From Hoplostethus atlanticus (Eukaryota > Chordata > Actinopteri > Trachichthyiformes > Trachichthyidae), in NCBI GenBank assembly GCA_034670405.1, contig JAXDDX010000003.1, positions 7,940,501-8,004,500 on the forward strand: DNA of 64,000 bases. The letters are read 5' to 3'. Position numbers and translations under genes: made by a program. The notes under the pieces were generated by a model, which was given only the letters and a program-made list of their open reading frames with translations, was not told where the DNA came from and made no database searches. Of this stretch, positions 48,957 to 62,531 are shown piece after piece. How positions within the stretch are numbered: position 1 is the stretch's first letter; each line of letters opens with the position of its first letter.

Positions 48957-51900
48957 TTTATTGCAAACTAAGGAACAAAATACAATCTAGCGTTCTTTCA
49001 TTTTTGATTCCTGTGAGAGATCAATCATTTAAAACAACAATGTACAAAATAATTAGTCACAAACTCTTGAGAACTAATAGAAAATGCAGCGGAAAGAGGA
49101 ACGCTCTCCATGTGTCATCAGACAGGAGCTCCCCAATGCTTGTAAGATAAACTAATACTCTGTGAAAATTACAGACCTCATAGAAAAAATAAGATTTTTT
49201 TTCAATAATAATAAAAAAAACAGCCAGCATATTTACAGGACAATAATATTTTCTGACTCTGGCCTGCCTAACTTCCCAGTGAAACTTTACTAATTACAAT
49301 TTTCTGGTACTTTGTAACGGAGTTGTTACATGTGTCTTCTGAATCTGTATAAGGCATAACAATCAACCTTAAGTCAATTTGATAACAAGCAACAAAATCT
49401 TAAATATCAAGGTAAATAATAAAGGACGAGTCAGTCCTCCTCACTGATGATAGTAACAGCCTTTACATGAATCCTTACAATAATTATCATTTGAAAAGGT
49501 CTCTGTGCATTCCTCAGCCCATATAAGGCACCAACTATTCAATAGAGGGCTTTAGGACATACTGTATATGAACATGTGAATCAATGCTGACAGACGGTTA
49601 ATCACACACTAAACTATTAACAGTATGTACATGTACATGACTACAACATTAGTGATCAAAAATAATGAAGGCAGTGGGCAGAGAATAACTCCATCTACAT
49701 CCGATCCAAAGATGACTGACCAAAATAGATTCAAAAGGCTAAAACAAAAACGTCTTAAAAAAAAAAAGGCAGCGGAAATAATTCAAACATTCATCACTTT
49801 TGCTCATGACACAATTATAAAACCAAGGATATTAACAAAGAGTTTGAGCAGAGACTGATGAAAGGTCATTTTTCCCTGGATCAGATCAGTAGCGGAGAAA
49901 GCAGTTTAGTAAGTGATAGGTGGACAGCCATGAGGTGATATAAACCATGTGTGTGCATGCAGACGCTGGTGTGCTACATGTCATGGAGGTCAAACACTTG
50001 CCAAGTGCATCAAGAGGAAAAAAGTTAATTAAAAAGCTAAAAGTTTGAGGTGAGTACTACCCTTTGAATGTGGGCTGGAGTGGCCTATGCAGCAGATGTG
50101 TGGCGTGTGTGCATGTGTGTGTGTTTGTGTGAGAGAGAGAGATAGATAGAGAGAGAGAGAGATTAAAGTAGTTTATTCTCAGACATCTAAAACTTCAGCC
50201 AAAGCCCTGGCACTGCTGGTGGGGCAAATGAGGGCGGAGAAGGAAAAAAGTGAATGCAGTTCAAATTAAAAAGTATGCCCACAATCTATAAAACCCCAAT
50301 AAGAACGAAAGAAACCTCAAACTATAGGCAACCCCCCCATCCAGACTTCCCTGGAAGAGACATACATGGTTTCTTCCTCTAGCAGCAAAAACCCTGATTG
50401 ACTAAAAGGGGATCTTTCCAGAAAGGATATTTTCCCTTTCATGGCGAGGCTTTGCGGAGGCCACTTTGATCCTTGTATCATTCCTCTAGGAAAGAAATGT
50501 AGTTGCAGGCTGGGCAGGAAGTGCAAGGTCAAATCAAGCAATGAGAGATGAGATCACTGGTGATGTCAACTCTTTGTTTCAACATAATGTCATGGTGCTT
50601 GTTGTTAGTAAGGAAAAAAACTACTCCCTGGAGGATCCATTAAACAGACAGAACTAAACTAAATGGGTCTTAAAGCAATATTTCACTCGGGTATAACATT
50701 TCTAGTTTTCCGTGATCACTGTGTATCCTCACAGGAGTTGCTGAGGGGCCAAACCTCAACATTAGCTAGTCCTGTAATCAGTAGTGACGTCAACTGCTAA
50801 TTTTGTTTCCAACTGTGTCGTGAGGTAGTCGCATTATCATACTTATTACACACAAACAAACTGAAGCAGACAGAGCAGATTAATATTGCTCCTTTTCTGT
50901 GACCACAAAGGAATTTTGCTTATTTACAATTATTTATAAAGAGTGTGTGTGTGTGTGTGGGGGGGGGTAAAAGTGAGAATGTGGTTGAGAATCACTCCAT
51001 GGGGCCACATTGACAGGTGCGTCTGGTAAGTGTAATCAAAATGCTATACCAATGTAAAATATCGCTTTAATTCCCAAAAAATAGAATTAAAATAACCTCT
51101 TTGTGTTAATTATACAGACTAAGTTGTTACAGATACAAAATCAGACACAGATGAAGAATGGAAAGGTCACCAATGCTGTCCAGTGTGTTATCATGGCTGG
51201 GTGGATAAACAAGGCTGGGTTGAATTTTTGTAATGTTTGCTGGCAAATTTAACTATAATAAGAGGGCTGCGCCTTTTACTGCAAGACTCAAACACATTTC
51301 AAACATGTGTTCTGACTACGAATGGCCAGCTAGCTCACGCTACCAATTCTGTCACACCACTAAACAAGCCTTGAGTAATCAGTTAACATACCTATCTATA
51401 GTCTTATGACTGTTGCAGATCAATAAAAGTGAAGATGGAGGAAAAAGGGAGTGATTTCTCTCCTTGTTTTGTAGTGATGTGTCTTCACTGTCAGAAGGTA
51501 GCCCAGCCATCCCATGAACTTTATGCTTGCAAAGGCCAACATGAATATTTCAATGAAAATGCTGAATTTGGTGGTCATTGAATCATCACTCAACCAGATG
51601 AGGTTTCTACAGGCCAGTCCTTTTCTTGTACTTGTCAGTCAGCTTGCTTTTCCCTAAGTACAACGCCTGTGTAGTTCTCCCTTTTAATCATGTGATTGAA
51701 TAACTTTCCCTTTCACTTTATAATACATTTTGTTTTTAAAAAGTCCATGCAATATAATTTCATCTAAATGCTTTTCACAGCCATGATAAAAATGTCACCT
51801 TTATGAAAAAGGTAATTTGCACACAGGTAAGCAATCAAGGGTCCATTTTCAAAATGCCATAGAATCTTAGGAGTTTTATAATAATACAGCATGTGGGCGC

Positions 51901-52326
51901 AGAGCTCAGTCAGGGATATAAATACTTCACTAACAAGGGCCTGAAAGCCCGACCTATGACCCGTGGCTAAGGCAGGTGCATATCCAAACAAGCAGAAAAC
52001 AAAAACTCATTCACATCTATTGAAACTTCATGGTATGCCGAAGCCTCTTAAGGTTACAGAGATAATATCAACGAGGCTGTTCCAGCTTGCTTGTAGCTCC
52101 TTGAAATGTGACAAAACTGAAACATAATCCATGTGAAAGTCCTTAAGGTAAGTGGTTACAATCAAGGCAGAGCAATAACCTTCGAAAGCTCATTGTAAAA
52201 CTGAGCCTGGAGATTTCATTCATCCTTTTATTGAACTGATATCACTTTTAATGATATTTATATCTGACAGTTGTTGACAAATTATTCTCAGTCATTTAAA
52301 GGTCCTTTTTCCTGCTCCCTGCTTCC
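48957..52326 (-). other. nectin3: Probable long 3'UTR of nectin3
   Basis: Sequence after the nectin stop codon contains no other gene. Minus-strand AATAAA signals lie at 50172-50177 and 48957-48962, which would give 3'UTRs of about 2.15 and 3.4 kb. Within it are GT and GA runs at 50117-50162 and a GT/G run at 50943-50967. The extent is inferred; RNA data would decide it. Confidence 0.45.
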
Positions 52327-55300
52327 TCAAACATACCACTCCTTGCGTGAAATCACAGATCCATCCATATGGGACACATAGTCGCTGTCTGTACCATTGT
52401 CATAGCAGTCTTCCGGGAGGTAGGGGGAGCCGTTGTTCACTGTGGGACTGTGCACAGGAGGCCCGCAGGGGTGCATGTTATGGGTGTTGTTGTAGTGCTC
52501 AGGGTAGTAGCTGCCTTCCTTTAGGCCCCTGTGGATGTCAACCCTGTCACCCCAGTCTTCCCTGTCCTTGCGTTCGGTCGTGTAGTCGGGGTAAATGATG
52601 TCTCCTCCAGGTTTGGGTTTCAGCTCCTGGCTGCCCTTGCTGGTCTTGTCCCCATAGACCTCCTGCAGCTCATGGGGCTGGAGCACATCCAGTTGAGACT
52701 CCTTCTGCATGTCGGAGGGTCCCAGGTATTGCTTGGTGTAGTAGTCTCCCCTAAAGGTTCTGCGTTGACGCATGAAGCAGGCCCCACCCAGAATTAGCAG
52801 GAGGATCAGGAACAGAACGCCGCCTACTGCCCCGCCAACTATGGTGCCCAGGTTGCCGTCAGGCAGGGAGGCCAGGGTCGGGGAGGTGAACAGGGCTCTC
52901 CGCTGGTCCACAGCAGTGCTGGTGCCAATGGTGGTGTGGAAGAGGGACGCAGTGGTGGTGGGGGCAGCTGTGGTGGGGGGAGGGTCTGTAGAGTAGATGA
53001 GGAGGAGATTGAGCAGAGAGAAAGGATGGCAGATAGGGGTAGGAGTCACAAAAAAAACATAATGAGCAGAAAAGGGTGCAATTTATGTTCACCTCCCTGA
53101 CCCTATGCCTATCGACAAAAACAAATGTGAATGGATCTTAAACGAATTTCCAACAATATAGTGTACTGTTGAAGCAGAGATATGCCTGGCCTGAGACCGA
53201 AGAGTCTATTGAAAGCTGTGCTACAGAGCGAAGAGGGGGATATAAGAGGGGCAGAAAAAGGTTAAGTGCTAAATGCCATTGTGTGTGTGCATGAGAGAGA
53301 GAGAGAGGGATAGAAAGACAGAGAGCATGTACTCAGGAACATTTGAGTGAGTGTGATTAGTTCTTCCCCTTTTTTTTCACCCTGCTGTGGGGAAGTCATA
53401 TGAGAAGATGAAACACTATGTGATCGATGTGAGGTTCCTGCATTTGATTTGTCCTCCGGTGGCCAGCCGCTGTGATGGCACCCAGAGCCAGAGGAAAAGG
53501 GCTGTGAAGAGCTCAAGGTCAGGGTAAGTGTCTCCATATTGACCTCTAGTCTCTGGGACAAAAAGCAGCCTGACACTGCTAGCCTATCTCTGGAAAGGCA
53601 CATCAAAGGCCTGACTACAAAGCAGTATGACTTGCACTAATAGAGGTTTGTATCCAGAGACGGTTTTAAGGTACCAGTCATCAATCAATAGTTACTTCCT
53701 GCAATTTGCCTTGCTGAGTGAAAATCTAACTACCTGCAATTATATACAGTAGGCGTGCCTAAAGGATCAGTGTTAAAGTAAAGGGAGTGCACAATACAGA
53801 CACATTAAGGTCAGTGAACTGATATACTGGTGATCACTTCCTTCATCAGTCACCACCAACGTCCCACACTGGGTAGGTGATGAGCATCTGCGGCCGTGTA
53901 GCTGAACAACCAAGAGACCGGCAGCCAAAGCCACAGGGCTACAGAGACAACTGGGAATGCATAACAGCTACACCACAGGGGTGGGGGGTGGGGTATAGCT
54001 GAGCAGGCAGGCTCAACCTGGCCATCTCCACGGGGGAGGGGAGCGAGAGGCAGCATGCCCAAGTCCTCATATTGGACAAGAGAAGCCAGATAATTGCTCA
54101 GTGCAAGTCCTTCCTGGACAGTATGTCAGCTAAGCTTTAGTTTGGAGCAGGGCTACAAACTGGGCCTATAAACAGATGGAGCCTGACAGCCTTTTTTGGG
54201 GCTCCTCCAGCCCTTTCCTCTCAAGTGAGAAATGAAAATTGTGTGCTGGGGGAGTATGTGTCTAAAAGGAGCAGTTGTTTTGTTTGGAAAAGGATTAAAA
54301 GAAAAAGAGGAGAATGAAAATAAAAGGGATGCAGAGTTCTCAGGATCCACGCCCAACTTTAGAATAATGAACTCAAGTAGCATACCACGGACAGAGAGAG
54401 GAAACAGACAGGAGGCATTCGGTATCCTGTGCATTTTCTGATGTCATAAAAGTCCAGTACACACAAAGGCAAATTCAGGAAAACTCCTTTGGAAGATTTG
54501 GGAAAATCCACTGTCTGGTCATTAGTTTTACAAAGATGAGGTGGTAAACTAAACCATTAATCAAATATCTGATGAGTGCACCGCTGCTCTAACAGCATAT
54601 ACTGTTGGACAAAACAAATATGGGGTGAGCCAAATGCTTCTGCCTGTGTACTGCAAATCTGTGAACACAATTCATTGTGTCCAACCCTGAAACCTGACCT
54701 TGAAGAAAACAAAGAAAAAAAGGGTACATCGCTGCATACTTTGCTGAGTGCGCTCCCAACCAGCGGGGGAAACACTCTCTTCCCTATCTGAGAAATCTAA
54801 TGTTGCCAAAACCACAACAGTGGAAATGTTTGGTATTGATACCGTCTATCCATACTCTCTGCTCCTCTGTTGCCAGGAATGTGTGAAAGTGGATCTGGGC
54901 AGGGACATTTATTTGGAGGCTGAACGCTGCTTGAAGTGTTTAACTGAGGGTAGTCTTACATCACAGAGGCACAAAGAACATCACACACTATATGGACTCA
55001 TATAGGTTTAACTTGGTTTAACTTATCATTAATGGAAAGTAAGACAGCAGAAGCATGCACGTGACAGACAGACAAAATGACACTTAAAGAGACAAAGTGT
55101 TTCCAAAGGTACCTTGTATCCAAAGGTGTACATCTTGACTGCGTAGACCGATGTTATTTGTCACTTCACACCTGTATACTCCGGAGTCATTTCGCTCCAA
55201 AGGTCGAGTGAAAACAAAGCTATTGTTTGCTATATCAACACCCTCAGGCATTGAGCCATCCATCCTGTACACAAATGAAACATTGCAGTCAAGTTTCACA

Positions 55301-58300
55301 AAGTTCATCACACACAGACCTGTATACAAAGCCTTGAAGTCTATAGGCTATTTAAGGTGTGATTTTCAAAGTGTGACTCCTAGCAAAATCTAACTATCTA
55401 TTTCATTTCTATTTCTATTTCATTTATTAGAATTTATTAGAATTATTATGCTATTATGCTATTCTGATCACGCTCATGTTTGATCAGAGAGTTGTTGGCA
55501 GGAAGGCTGTTGTTGGGGACACTGACCTGATCCAGGTGAAGTGATGGGCAGGTGGGTTCGCTTTGGCACCGCAGTCAAGCTTCACATTTTCTTGTCCCAC
55601 GTACCAGTTCTTGTCATTTCCTAATACCGATACCACCGGCGCAACTGTGAATAGTTATGATGGTAAAAATGAGCAAGATCTATTAAAAACCAAATCCATT
55701 TGTATCATAATTTTGTCATCCTACAACAGTAAACTTCTTTGTCTTGCTTGCTTGAAAGACTGAAGACTACTATATCATTAAGACAGAAATCTTAATTTAC
55801 AGAAAATAACACAATGCATGGGTCCTGAATAGGCTAACAAATGGAAAGGTGGATTAATTTCAAAAGGAAAAACACTATGGACTAAATAATCAGTCATTGT
55901 GACCCCAGGCAGCATGTTGACAAATTAGCTTTTCCATAAGGAACAAAGCAAGCATTATAAGCACAACAGTGATGAAAACAAAAATGAAAACAGTGCAGGA
56001 CTATAGTGGAATACAGGCCGTGCTGGTGAACAGAAGCCAAGAGAACAAACAAATAACCCTGGCTAGAAAGCTAGAAAATGACAGACTCACTCAGAAAGGA
56101 GATGTACTGCAGCTAATAATGACCTCTACTGCTCACCAAGATATAAACAAAGGGAAGCAGGAGGAGGCCTAAATGAAGCCCAACAGGTGCCACTGTAATA
56201 AAATGTGCCAAACAATGACTCAGATACCCAATTTTTCATTTTGATTTCTCTGGAGGACAGATGAGTAACTCATTATTGCACTGAGGAAGACGCCTCCACT
56301 CATTGCATCCAATGACCTTCTTCACACAGTTCAATGTTGAAATTGTGCTTCTTTTGCACTTATAATCCCTTGCCTCTGCATGTGACATGATTTATTGAAC
56401 TCTAAAGCCTCTTTCTTTCTGTATTAACCTTGGTTTTCTGCATCTCCAGCCGCTGCCCCCAGCACCCTCCTGCTACTATTGCTGCTGCTGAGGCCTGATC
56501 AATATTTCATAAAATAGCTTCATTAGCCTGCACTCACGCAGTCCAAACAGAGATTATAACCCAGCACAGCTCGCTGAGGAAGTATGCAGCAATGATTATA
56601 ACATTAAGATGAGCTTTAAGTGGCTCTTTTATGGGTAAGGAGGAAAGGTAGGGAGCAAAGCATTCGTAAAGTAAGCTATCAACATGGGTTAATATAGATA
56701 AATACTATTAGGGCTGCACAGTTATGGCTAAGACAATAACCTTATTATTTTGCTAGATATCGTGATATTGTGCATAATTATTAGTCTTAATGATTTCAGA
56801 AACAAAATGATTTACTGCACTTCTGACATCTTAGATCAACATGTTGATTATTTACAGCGACAAAGGAGATTCGAAATGAAATAGAAGCAGTTTTTTGGGA
56901 AAACAGAATGATGACATGAAAAACAGATATGCTCCAACAATTAGATTCATAAGGTAATCTATATTAGCCTAAATGTTTTCAGGTGGTGGTTAAGGTATAA
57001 TAGAGAGCAGAGGAATCCGGCCAAACAATTCAGCACTCACATTGCACGTTGAGTACGTAGGGTATGCGGAACTCGGTTTGCAAGGCTGGGTGGCGCACCA
57101 CGCAGGTGAGCGTCTGGCCCTGGGCGTCGCTCTGGGGCTGCCACATGTAGCGCACCTGGTTGGTGGTGGTGCCATTGGGCTCGTCCTGCGTCTGCATCTC
57201 AGTGCGTCCCAACAGCTCCGTCTCCCAGGAAACCTCAGCGGCAGGACGGCCACGCTCCGCTATGCAGGTAGCCACCAGCGACTCGTTCCCGCCATCGAGC
57301 AGAGCTGTGGGGCCCGCGGACACGTAGACCTTGGGTTCCACTATTTAAAGGAGAGGGAAGAGGAGGTGAGATCGAGAGAAAGGAGAAGGGAGAGGGGAGG
57401 GCATGAGTGCGGTGAGAGGGGAATGACAGAATGGAGAATAGATTACAAAATGAATATTGATCTTTTTGTATATGGATATGAATTAATAATGGACATCATA
57501 GAACAACAACAAGAACATGGACAGAAGGAAGTGGCCTCAGTACACTTAGCTGCCAGAAAGAGTAGATTGATTGCTTCCATTTCACAGATATTTATTAAAC
57601 ATTGATGAGCCGCGCTGTTCGATCATATACTGTAGAAGCATTTCAGTGTGGACTTTGCTGTCTTCATTGTTGTGCCCCATATGTCAAAGATGCAGAGTGT
57701 TTGTGAAAGAGTAATACTGAGCAGCAGCATCGCCTGCTCTGTAATGGATCTAGCAACTCTATATATAAACTTGCACTGTATTACTTGTGTATCTCTTTTC
57801 TTCTTTAACCGTAATATTATGTTAATCAACAATAAAAACTGCTCATCTGAAAGGCTTCAAAATATTCACAGAACTTTATAAAGAAAAACTCGGTATAAGG
57901 GCATCAGTAATAACAGTCGAGTCATACAGCAGTGTGGTGTGTCTGTATTTGACTGTGGTGTCGTGAACTGCGGAGTTAGGTTACTGTGCACCATTCAGTG
58001 CTTTAGAGCTGGGGTAATGTTACACCGGCTTCCTGAGAAAGACTGAATAACTGGAGGTTTAGACGTAACACAAATTTTCTCAATAGGCAGGCAAAACAGA
58101 TCCATGTAAGAAGGAAGTGGCCAATGTAACACAGTCCTCTACCTGTTGCACAAGACCAAAAAAAGCAGGAGTTTCACTTCTGTTGCACTAGCTTAAAATA
58201 GGATGTTAATAATCGGAACCTGTCAGCACTGACACCAGGGAAAGGACTTGGAAGCAATGAGAAAAGTAGTCCTCGGGGAAAGGAAGAGAGTCTGCAGAGG

Positions 58301-61300
58301 GAGCAAAGCAACTACAGAGGTTTTATTAAGCAGAAGGACCAAGCTATCTTTCTTTTCCCATCATTACTTCCCTTAGCCTTGCCTGCCATTTTCCTCCATG
58401 TCTTCTTCCCTGTCTTCCATTCCCCACCCCCCTGTCTCACTCCCTCTGGCAAGAGCACTAACAGCTGTTCAACTTACTGTAATGGTGACAGTTTTAGGGG
58501 CCACCACCTCAAGACATCTGCCAGCCCCCTCCTCACCACCCGAGCATGAGGTACAACAACAAATCCAAATAACCTCTGGCACCCCTTTTTCCAAAAATAG
58601 CTTGCCGTCTCCTGTACCCGGTGCAGGGGCGTGGCCGTCATTCTCAGCCATCCGCCTCACATTCTTCGTTCACTTCTCTCTGCCCCTCCGTACAGCACTA
58701 TGACTATGAACAGTAGCTGCTCTATGTTAGGAGGCATCCTGGCTGGGCCTATAGAATAACCAAATCAGAGGGATTTGTTCATTTGGAGGAGCTGTCAGGG
58801 AGGGAGTGGAAGGCTTTGGATGAGTGGAAAGGGTAACGATTTCCCGTCAGATGGAGAACTGGCTGCATTGGCCCTTTCCCACCCACCTACACTCTGTTCC
58901 ACATATGCACACTGAGCACTGACGTCAGACAGCAAGAGTGGGGAACCCTGTAAAATGGGATTCAACTGGATGTGCAGTGGTGATGCAGCATGTCAACAGA
59001 CAAAAGCCTATAAATGACTAATTTTATCAGTCAGTTAATTAATACTGTATGATGTTATACAGCAGTATATTTCGGGTGCTAATCTGGTGTTTGAACTGCG
59101 CACATACAGACATTTTGCACACAGGCAACACTGTAACACAATTCAAAATCTTGGACCCCACAACAAAGCTATCTGTGCAATTGATTTTTCAATTTCATGA
59201 CTCAGCCAAAAAACAATGCTGCACACATGAATAAAGAGGATTTTGAACTAAAGCGAATGCTTGGAGCTTACTTGAAGAATTTGCTGCAGTATCAGCTCAT
59301 CGATATCATCTAAATGAACACAGCTTCCTTAATCCCTGTTTTTTTTTAAGAAAGTCAACTGTTGTGCAGTAGATTTCCCACTGACCTGTCAGCAGTTCAA
59401 AAACAAAAAGGTCATTCTAATTCTTTCACTATCCATGGTATATTTTCCTCCTCTGGTTCCTTCCTATTGTTTACTCTTGGGGACCTTTGGCTCACGTACA
59501 ATAATGCCTCTGAAACTGCTTGGCTCGCTGCTTGGTTCTTTTGTACAAACTTAACAGGAGGATGAGAAAGTGGGTGAGACTGAGGTGGAGCCCATATACA
59601 CACACGAATGCAATGCACTCTTAAAAGAATTGCCACAAAGTTCTGGGATGTTAGGGATTTCTCCACCTACTAATCTTAAAATGCACTATATAGAGCAATT
59701 CTATTGGAGGATATGACAAAACAGTTTGGCTTTCCTACCATAACAAATAGTTATTTGGTTGGTCATCGCAACTCAAAGCCAAGTGCCATAAAACAGAGCT
59801 AGCAGTAACATGACAACGTGTTTAGCTAGTTATATTAACTAGAGTCTAGAGCAGGGGTGTCAAACCATGTGCCATGGAGGGCCGAGAGTATGCAGGTTTT
59901 CGTTCCAACCCAAGAATACAGTAGGTGATTTCACTGATTACCACACCTTCAACCAGAGAGGAGGGACTAATCAGTGAAATCACCTGGTGTAGTGTTCGGT
60001 TGGAATGAAAACCTGCATACTCTCGGCCCTCCATGGCACATGGTTTGACATCCCTGGTCTAGAGTCTTCAGCTTGACTTATTCCATTTTCAGCCATACAC
60101 AAATACCCAAGAGCACATATTTACAAAGCTCACATCAGCTCTCACGTAACTCTGTTTACTGCATCCTATGGTAATGAACATTCCTCTAATCAGTAAACCA
60201 TAGAATAGACCCTGATCAGCTGGGGACCAAAATGAGGCATGGGTTGGGGAAACCAGTAAATGCTTCCCAACAGTCTCGAAACTGACTCCAAATGACATGC
60301 TGAGGACCTTGTTCAAAAATGCCAAATCTGGAATCAAACTCAAATAAAAATAAAACTAACAAGCAGAAACTACAATGACATTATTCACAAGGTTTGTTTG
60401 ATGCACTGTTAAGAAATGTATACACCTTGGTAATAGCTTTTAGTGTGCACCTTTTACCTTTTATACCTTTTTCCAGCACCTGACCAAGATGGCCCTTTTC
60501 TCGTGGAATGCTGAGTTATTATTTCACATCTACTCTACTGACATATTTCCTTATAGTCAAATCAGTCTTCATAATTGCAATGCACTAAAAATACCCTACA
60601 GAGTAACCTAATTCCCAATTGCCATGTAACAAATTGTGAAGAACCTTTTTTCTTTTTTTTACCTTAATCACACCCTAATTACATAAGAATTAAAGTAGGC
60701 ATGTGTTTGTGTATGGGTGTGCATGTATGTGTTTGTGTGTGAGCAAAAAAAAAGAGGCCTGCGAAGCTGCTCAGAGTGGAGAATAAGGTGTAATTGAACT
60801 CTGTGAGGTCCCAGACACTGTGGCTGTCACAGCAGCACTTAATGTACCATTCATTAGTCATCAGAGCTTCCTTCAGTCTCTGGAGGGAGACGAGACACTA
60901 CTGCCTACAGTGCAAACACCAACTCTCAGCACTGCCTGAGTGCAATCCAACCAACCATTTAGGGCTTAAAACACTCGCTGACCACAGAAAATCTTCAAAG
61001 TTAACGTTCCTCAGAGAGGGGTTTGTGTCCATACAAAGTAGAAAATGTATGTAAACCTAAGAATATAGACTGCATTATGCGATCCACTTATGGAAAAGCA
61101 AGGAAAGGTCAGCATGTGGGTCTGCCTGTATGTGCAGCTTTTTTTGTGTGCAGCAATATGCAACGTTTTCACATTAAACAATGTAAACATGACAATAAAT
61201 AAATAATATATATATTATACATTATCAGTCTGTGTCTGTCTGTGACTCAGTGTGTGCATGCCCAATCCCCCTATTGCTTGAAATTGGCTTTTCAATGATT

Positions 61301-62531
61301 TGGGGGATATTTGGGGATGTGTACACCGTTTGTTGTGAGCATGTGCCATATGGGTGTGGCCAGCGGTGGGCTGGGTTGTGGCTATCAAGCTGAGCGGCCA
61401 CTGCACAGGGATGTCATAGCAACAACAACATGAAAGTGCTAAGAAAAGAAAGTACAGCAAAGCTAAGCGTGCGGCTGAAAATACCTGTTTTAAAAACACA
61501 GGTGAACAGCTTTTTATTACAGATTGCCTATGTTTGCCGTCTGCTTCTTCAGTGCCTGAGTTGGCTTTACGGGTGCCAGTTACCTCGTTTCAAAGTAGAC
61601 AGCTCGTCAACATCAGTGACAAGTGTTGGGGCGTGAACTTGCCTAACTGAGTATGGAGTATAACACACTTCCTGTTTCAAGGCAAAAGTTGCATAATAGT
61701 TTTAAGGCTGTAAATCTGAATAGAGTTCAATATTCAGAGGCTAGCTCTAGCTATGAATATTTATGGGGGACTCTGAAACTCCCTCTCATTATTCAAGGGG
61801 ACTTAATGAAATATTTCAAAGAAGCAGCAAGATGTGGCATTTAAAGATCATCCTGCATTTTGTCTCTTCATAGCTGAGATAGCATTTTATCAGAGTGAGT
61901 GACGCTGAGACGAGCGAGGTGAGTGGGACCACACCGCAGTAGCTTCTGCACAGCTGTGGATTCTTGCAGGGATTTAAATGTGCATAGCCTCTGTCCAGGT
62001 AGTAATTTAAAAGCTAGCCTGCTTCAGAGAGTAATTTATCCCTCCAGGGCAAACACTTAGTGGTGACCTGTCAACAATGTCCAATTGTTACCCGGTGAGA
62101 GTGAGATTTAAAGGTGGGCAAGCATAGTCACAAAAGAGAAGCACACATTCAATGAAGATGGAAGTTACATAGTTCTACTTTACCTAAAACATTAACTGTG
62201 GTCGATGCTTGTGTGTTGCCCAGAGGAAAAGTAGCCACTTTGCAGGTATAGGACCCGATGTCTGCAAAGCCAACTCCTACAAGAGTAATGGTGGCATCCT
62301 GTGCTGAAGGGGAAAGGAAGGAGACACGCTTGGCATAGTCTTGGGAGATGGAGATTCCAAACTGGGGGTTGAAGACTGCCAAGGTGATGGTGCCTGAGGG
62401 AAGACGACGCTCCCAGGAGCTCTGTGTGAGACTGAGGTTGGAGCCCACCTCTATTCTGCAGCCCAGCGTGATGTTCTTCCCTAGCACCGCATTCACTTTC
62501 TCCGGAACAACCACCTGGTTACTGCTCACAC
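52327..62531 (-). CDS. nectin3: Nectin-3-type cell adhesion protein (signal-peptide exon outside window)
   Basis: Five exons: 62184-62531 (V), 57041-57340 (D2), 55527-55644 plus 55113-55264 (D3, split at phase 2), and 52327-52985 (stalk, transmembrane, tail). They give 525 aa with closing phases. The V domain has [24 protein letters not shown] and ATFPLGNTQ, the last nearly as in NECTIN3. D2 has [17 protein letters not shown] and [11 protein letters not shown]3 has [14 protein letters not shown] and [16 protein letters not shown] Thr/Pro-rich stalk precedes a membrane segment ([19 protein letters not shown]). The tail has [29 protein letters not shown] and ends SRKEWYV, the PDZ ligand for afadin. 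The juxtamembrane and C-terminal motifs favour nectin-3 over nectin-1. Nectins form homo- and heterophilic trans-dimers at adherens junctions. The V exon acceptor is a tandem CAGCAG. The 3a/3b suffix is not determinable. Confidence 0.92.
52986..57040 (-). other. nectin3: nectin3 introns around the D3 exons
   Basis: Introns 52986-55112, 55265-55526 and 55645-57040. No other exon recognised; alternative 3' ends or isoforms were not evident. The segment 56490-56640 has mixed composition and no repeats, and could be a conserved non-coding element. Confidence 0.6.
57341..62183 (-). other. nectin3: nectin3 intron between V and D2 exons
   Basis: A 4.8-kb intron containing the intact hAT MITE at 59852-60056. 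Otherwise no feature was recognised. Confidence 0.65.
59852..60056. mobile_element. Intact 205-bp palindromic hAT MITE with 8-bp target-site duplication
   Basis: Begins caggggtgtcaaaccatgtg and ends cacatggtttgacatccctg. Practically the whole element is a near-perfect hairpin (tgcaggttttcgttccaacc... against ...ggttggaatgaaaacctgca). It is flanked by the identical 8-mer gtctagag (59844-59851 and 60057-60064). The termini and 8-bp duplication identify hAT. The high arm identity points to a recent insertion. Confidence 0.93.
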
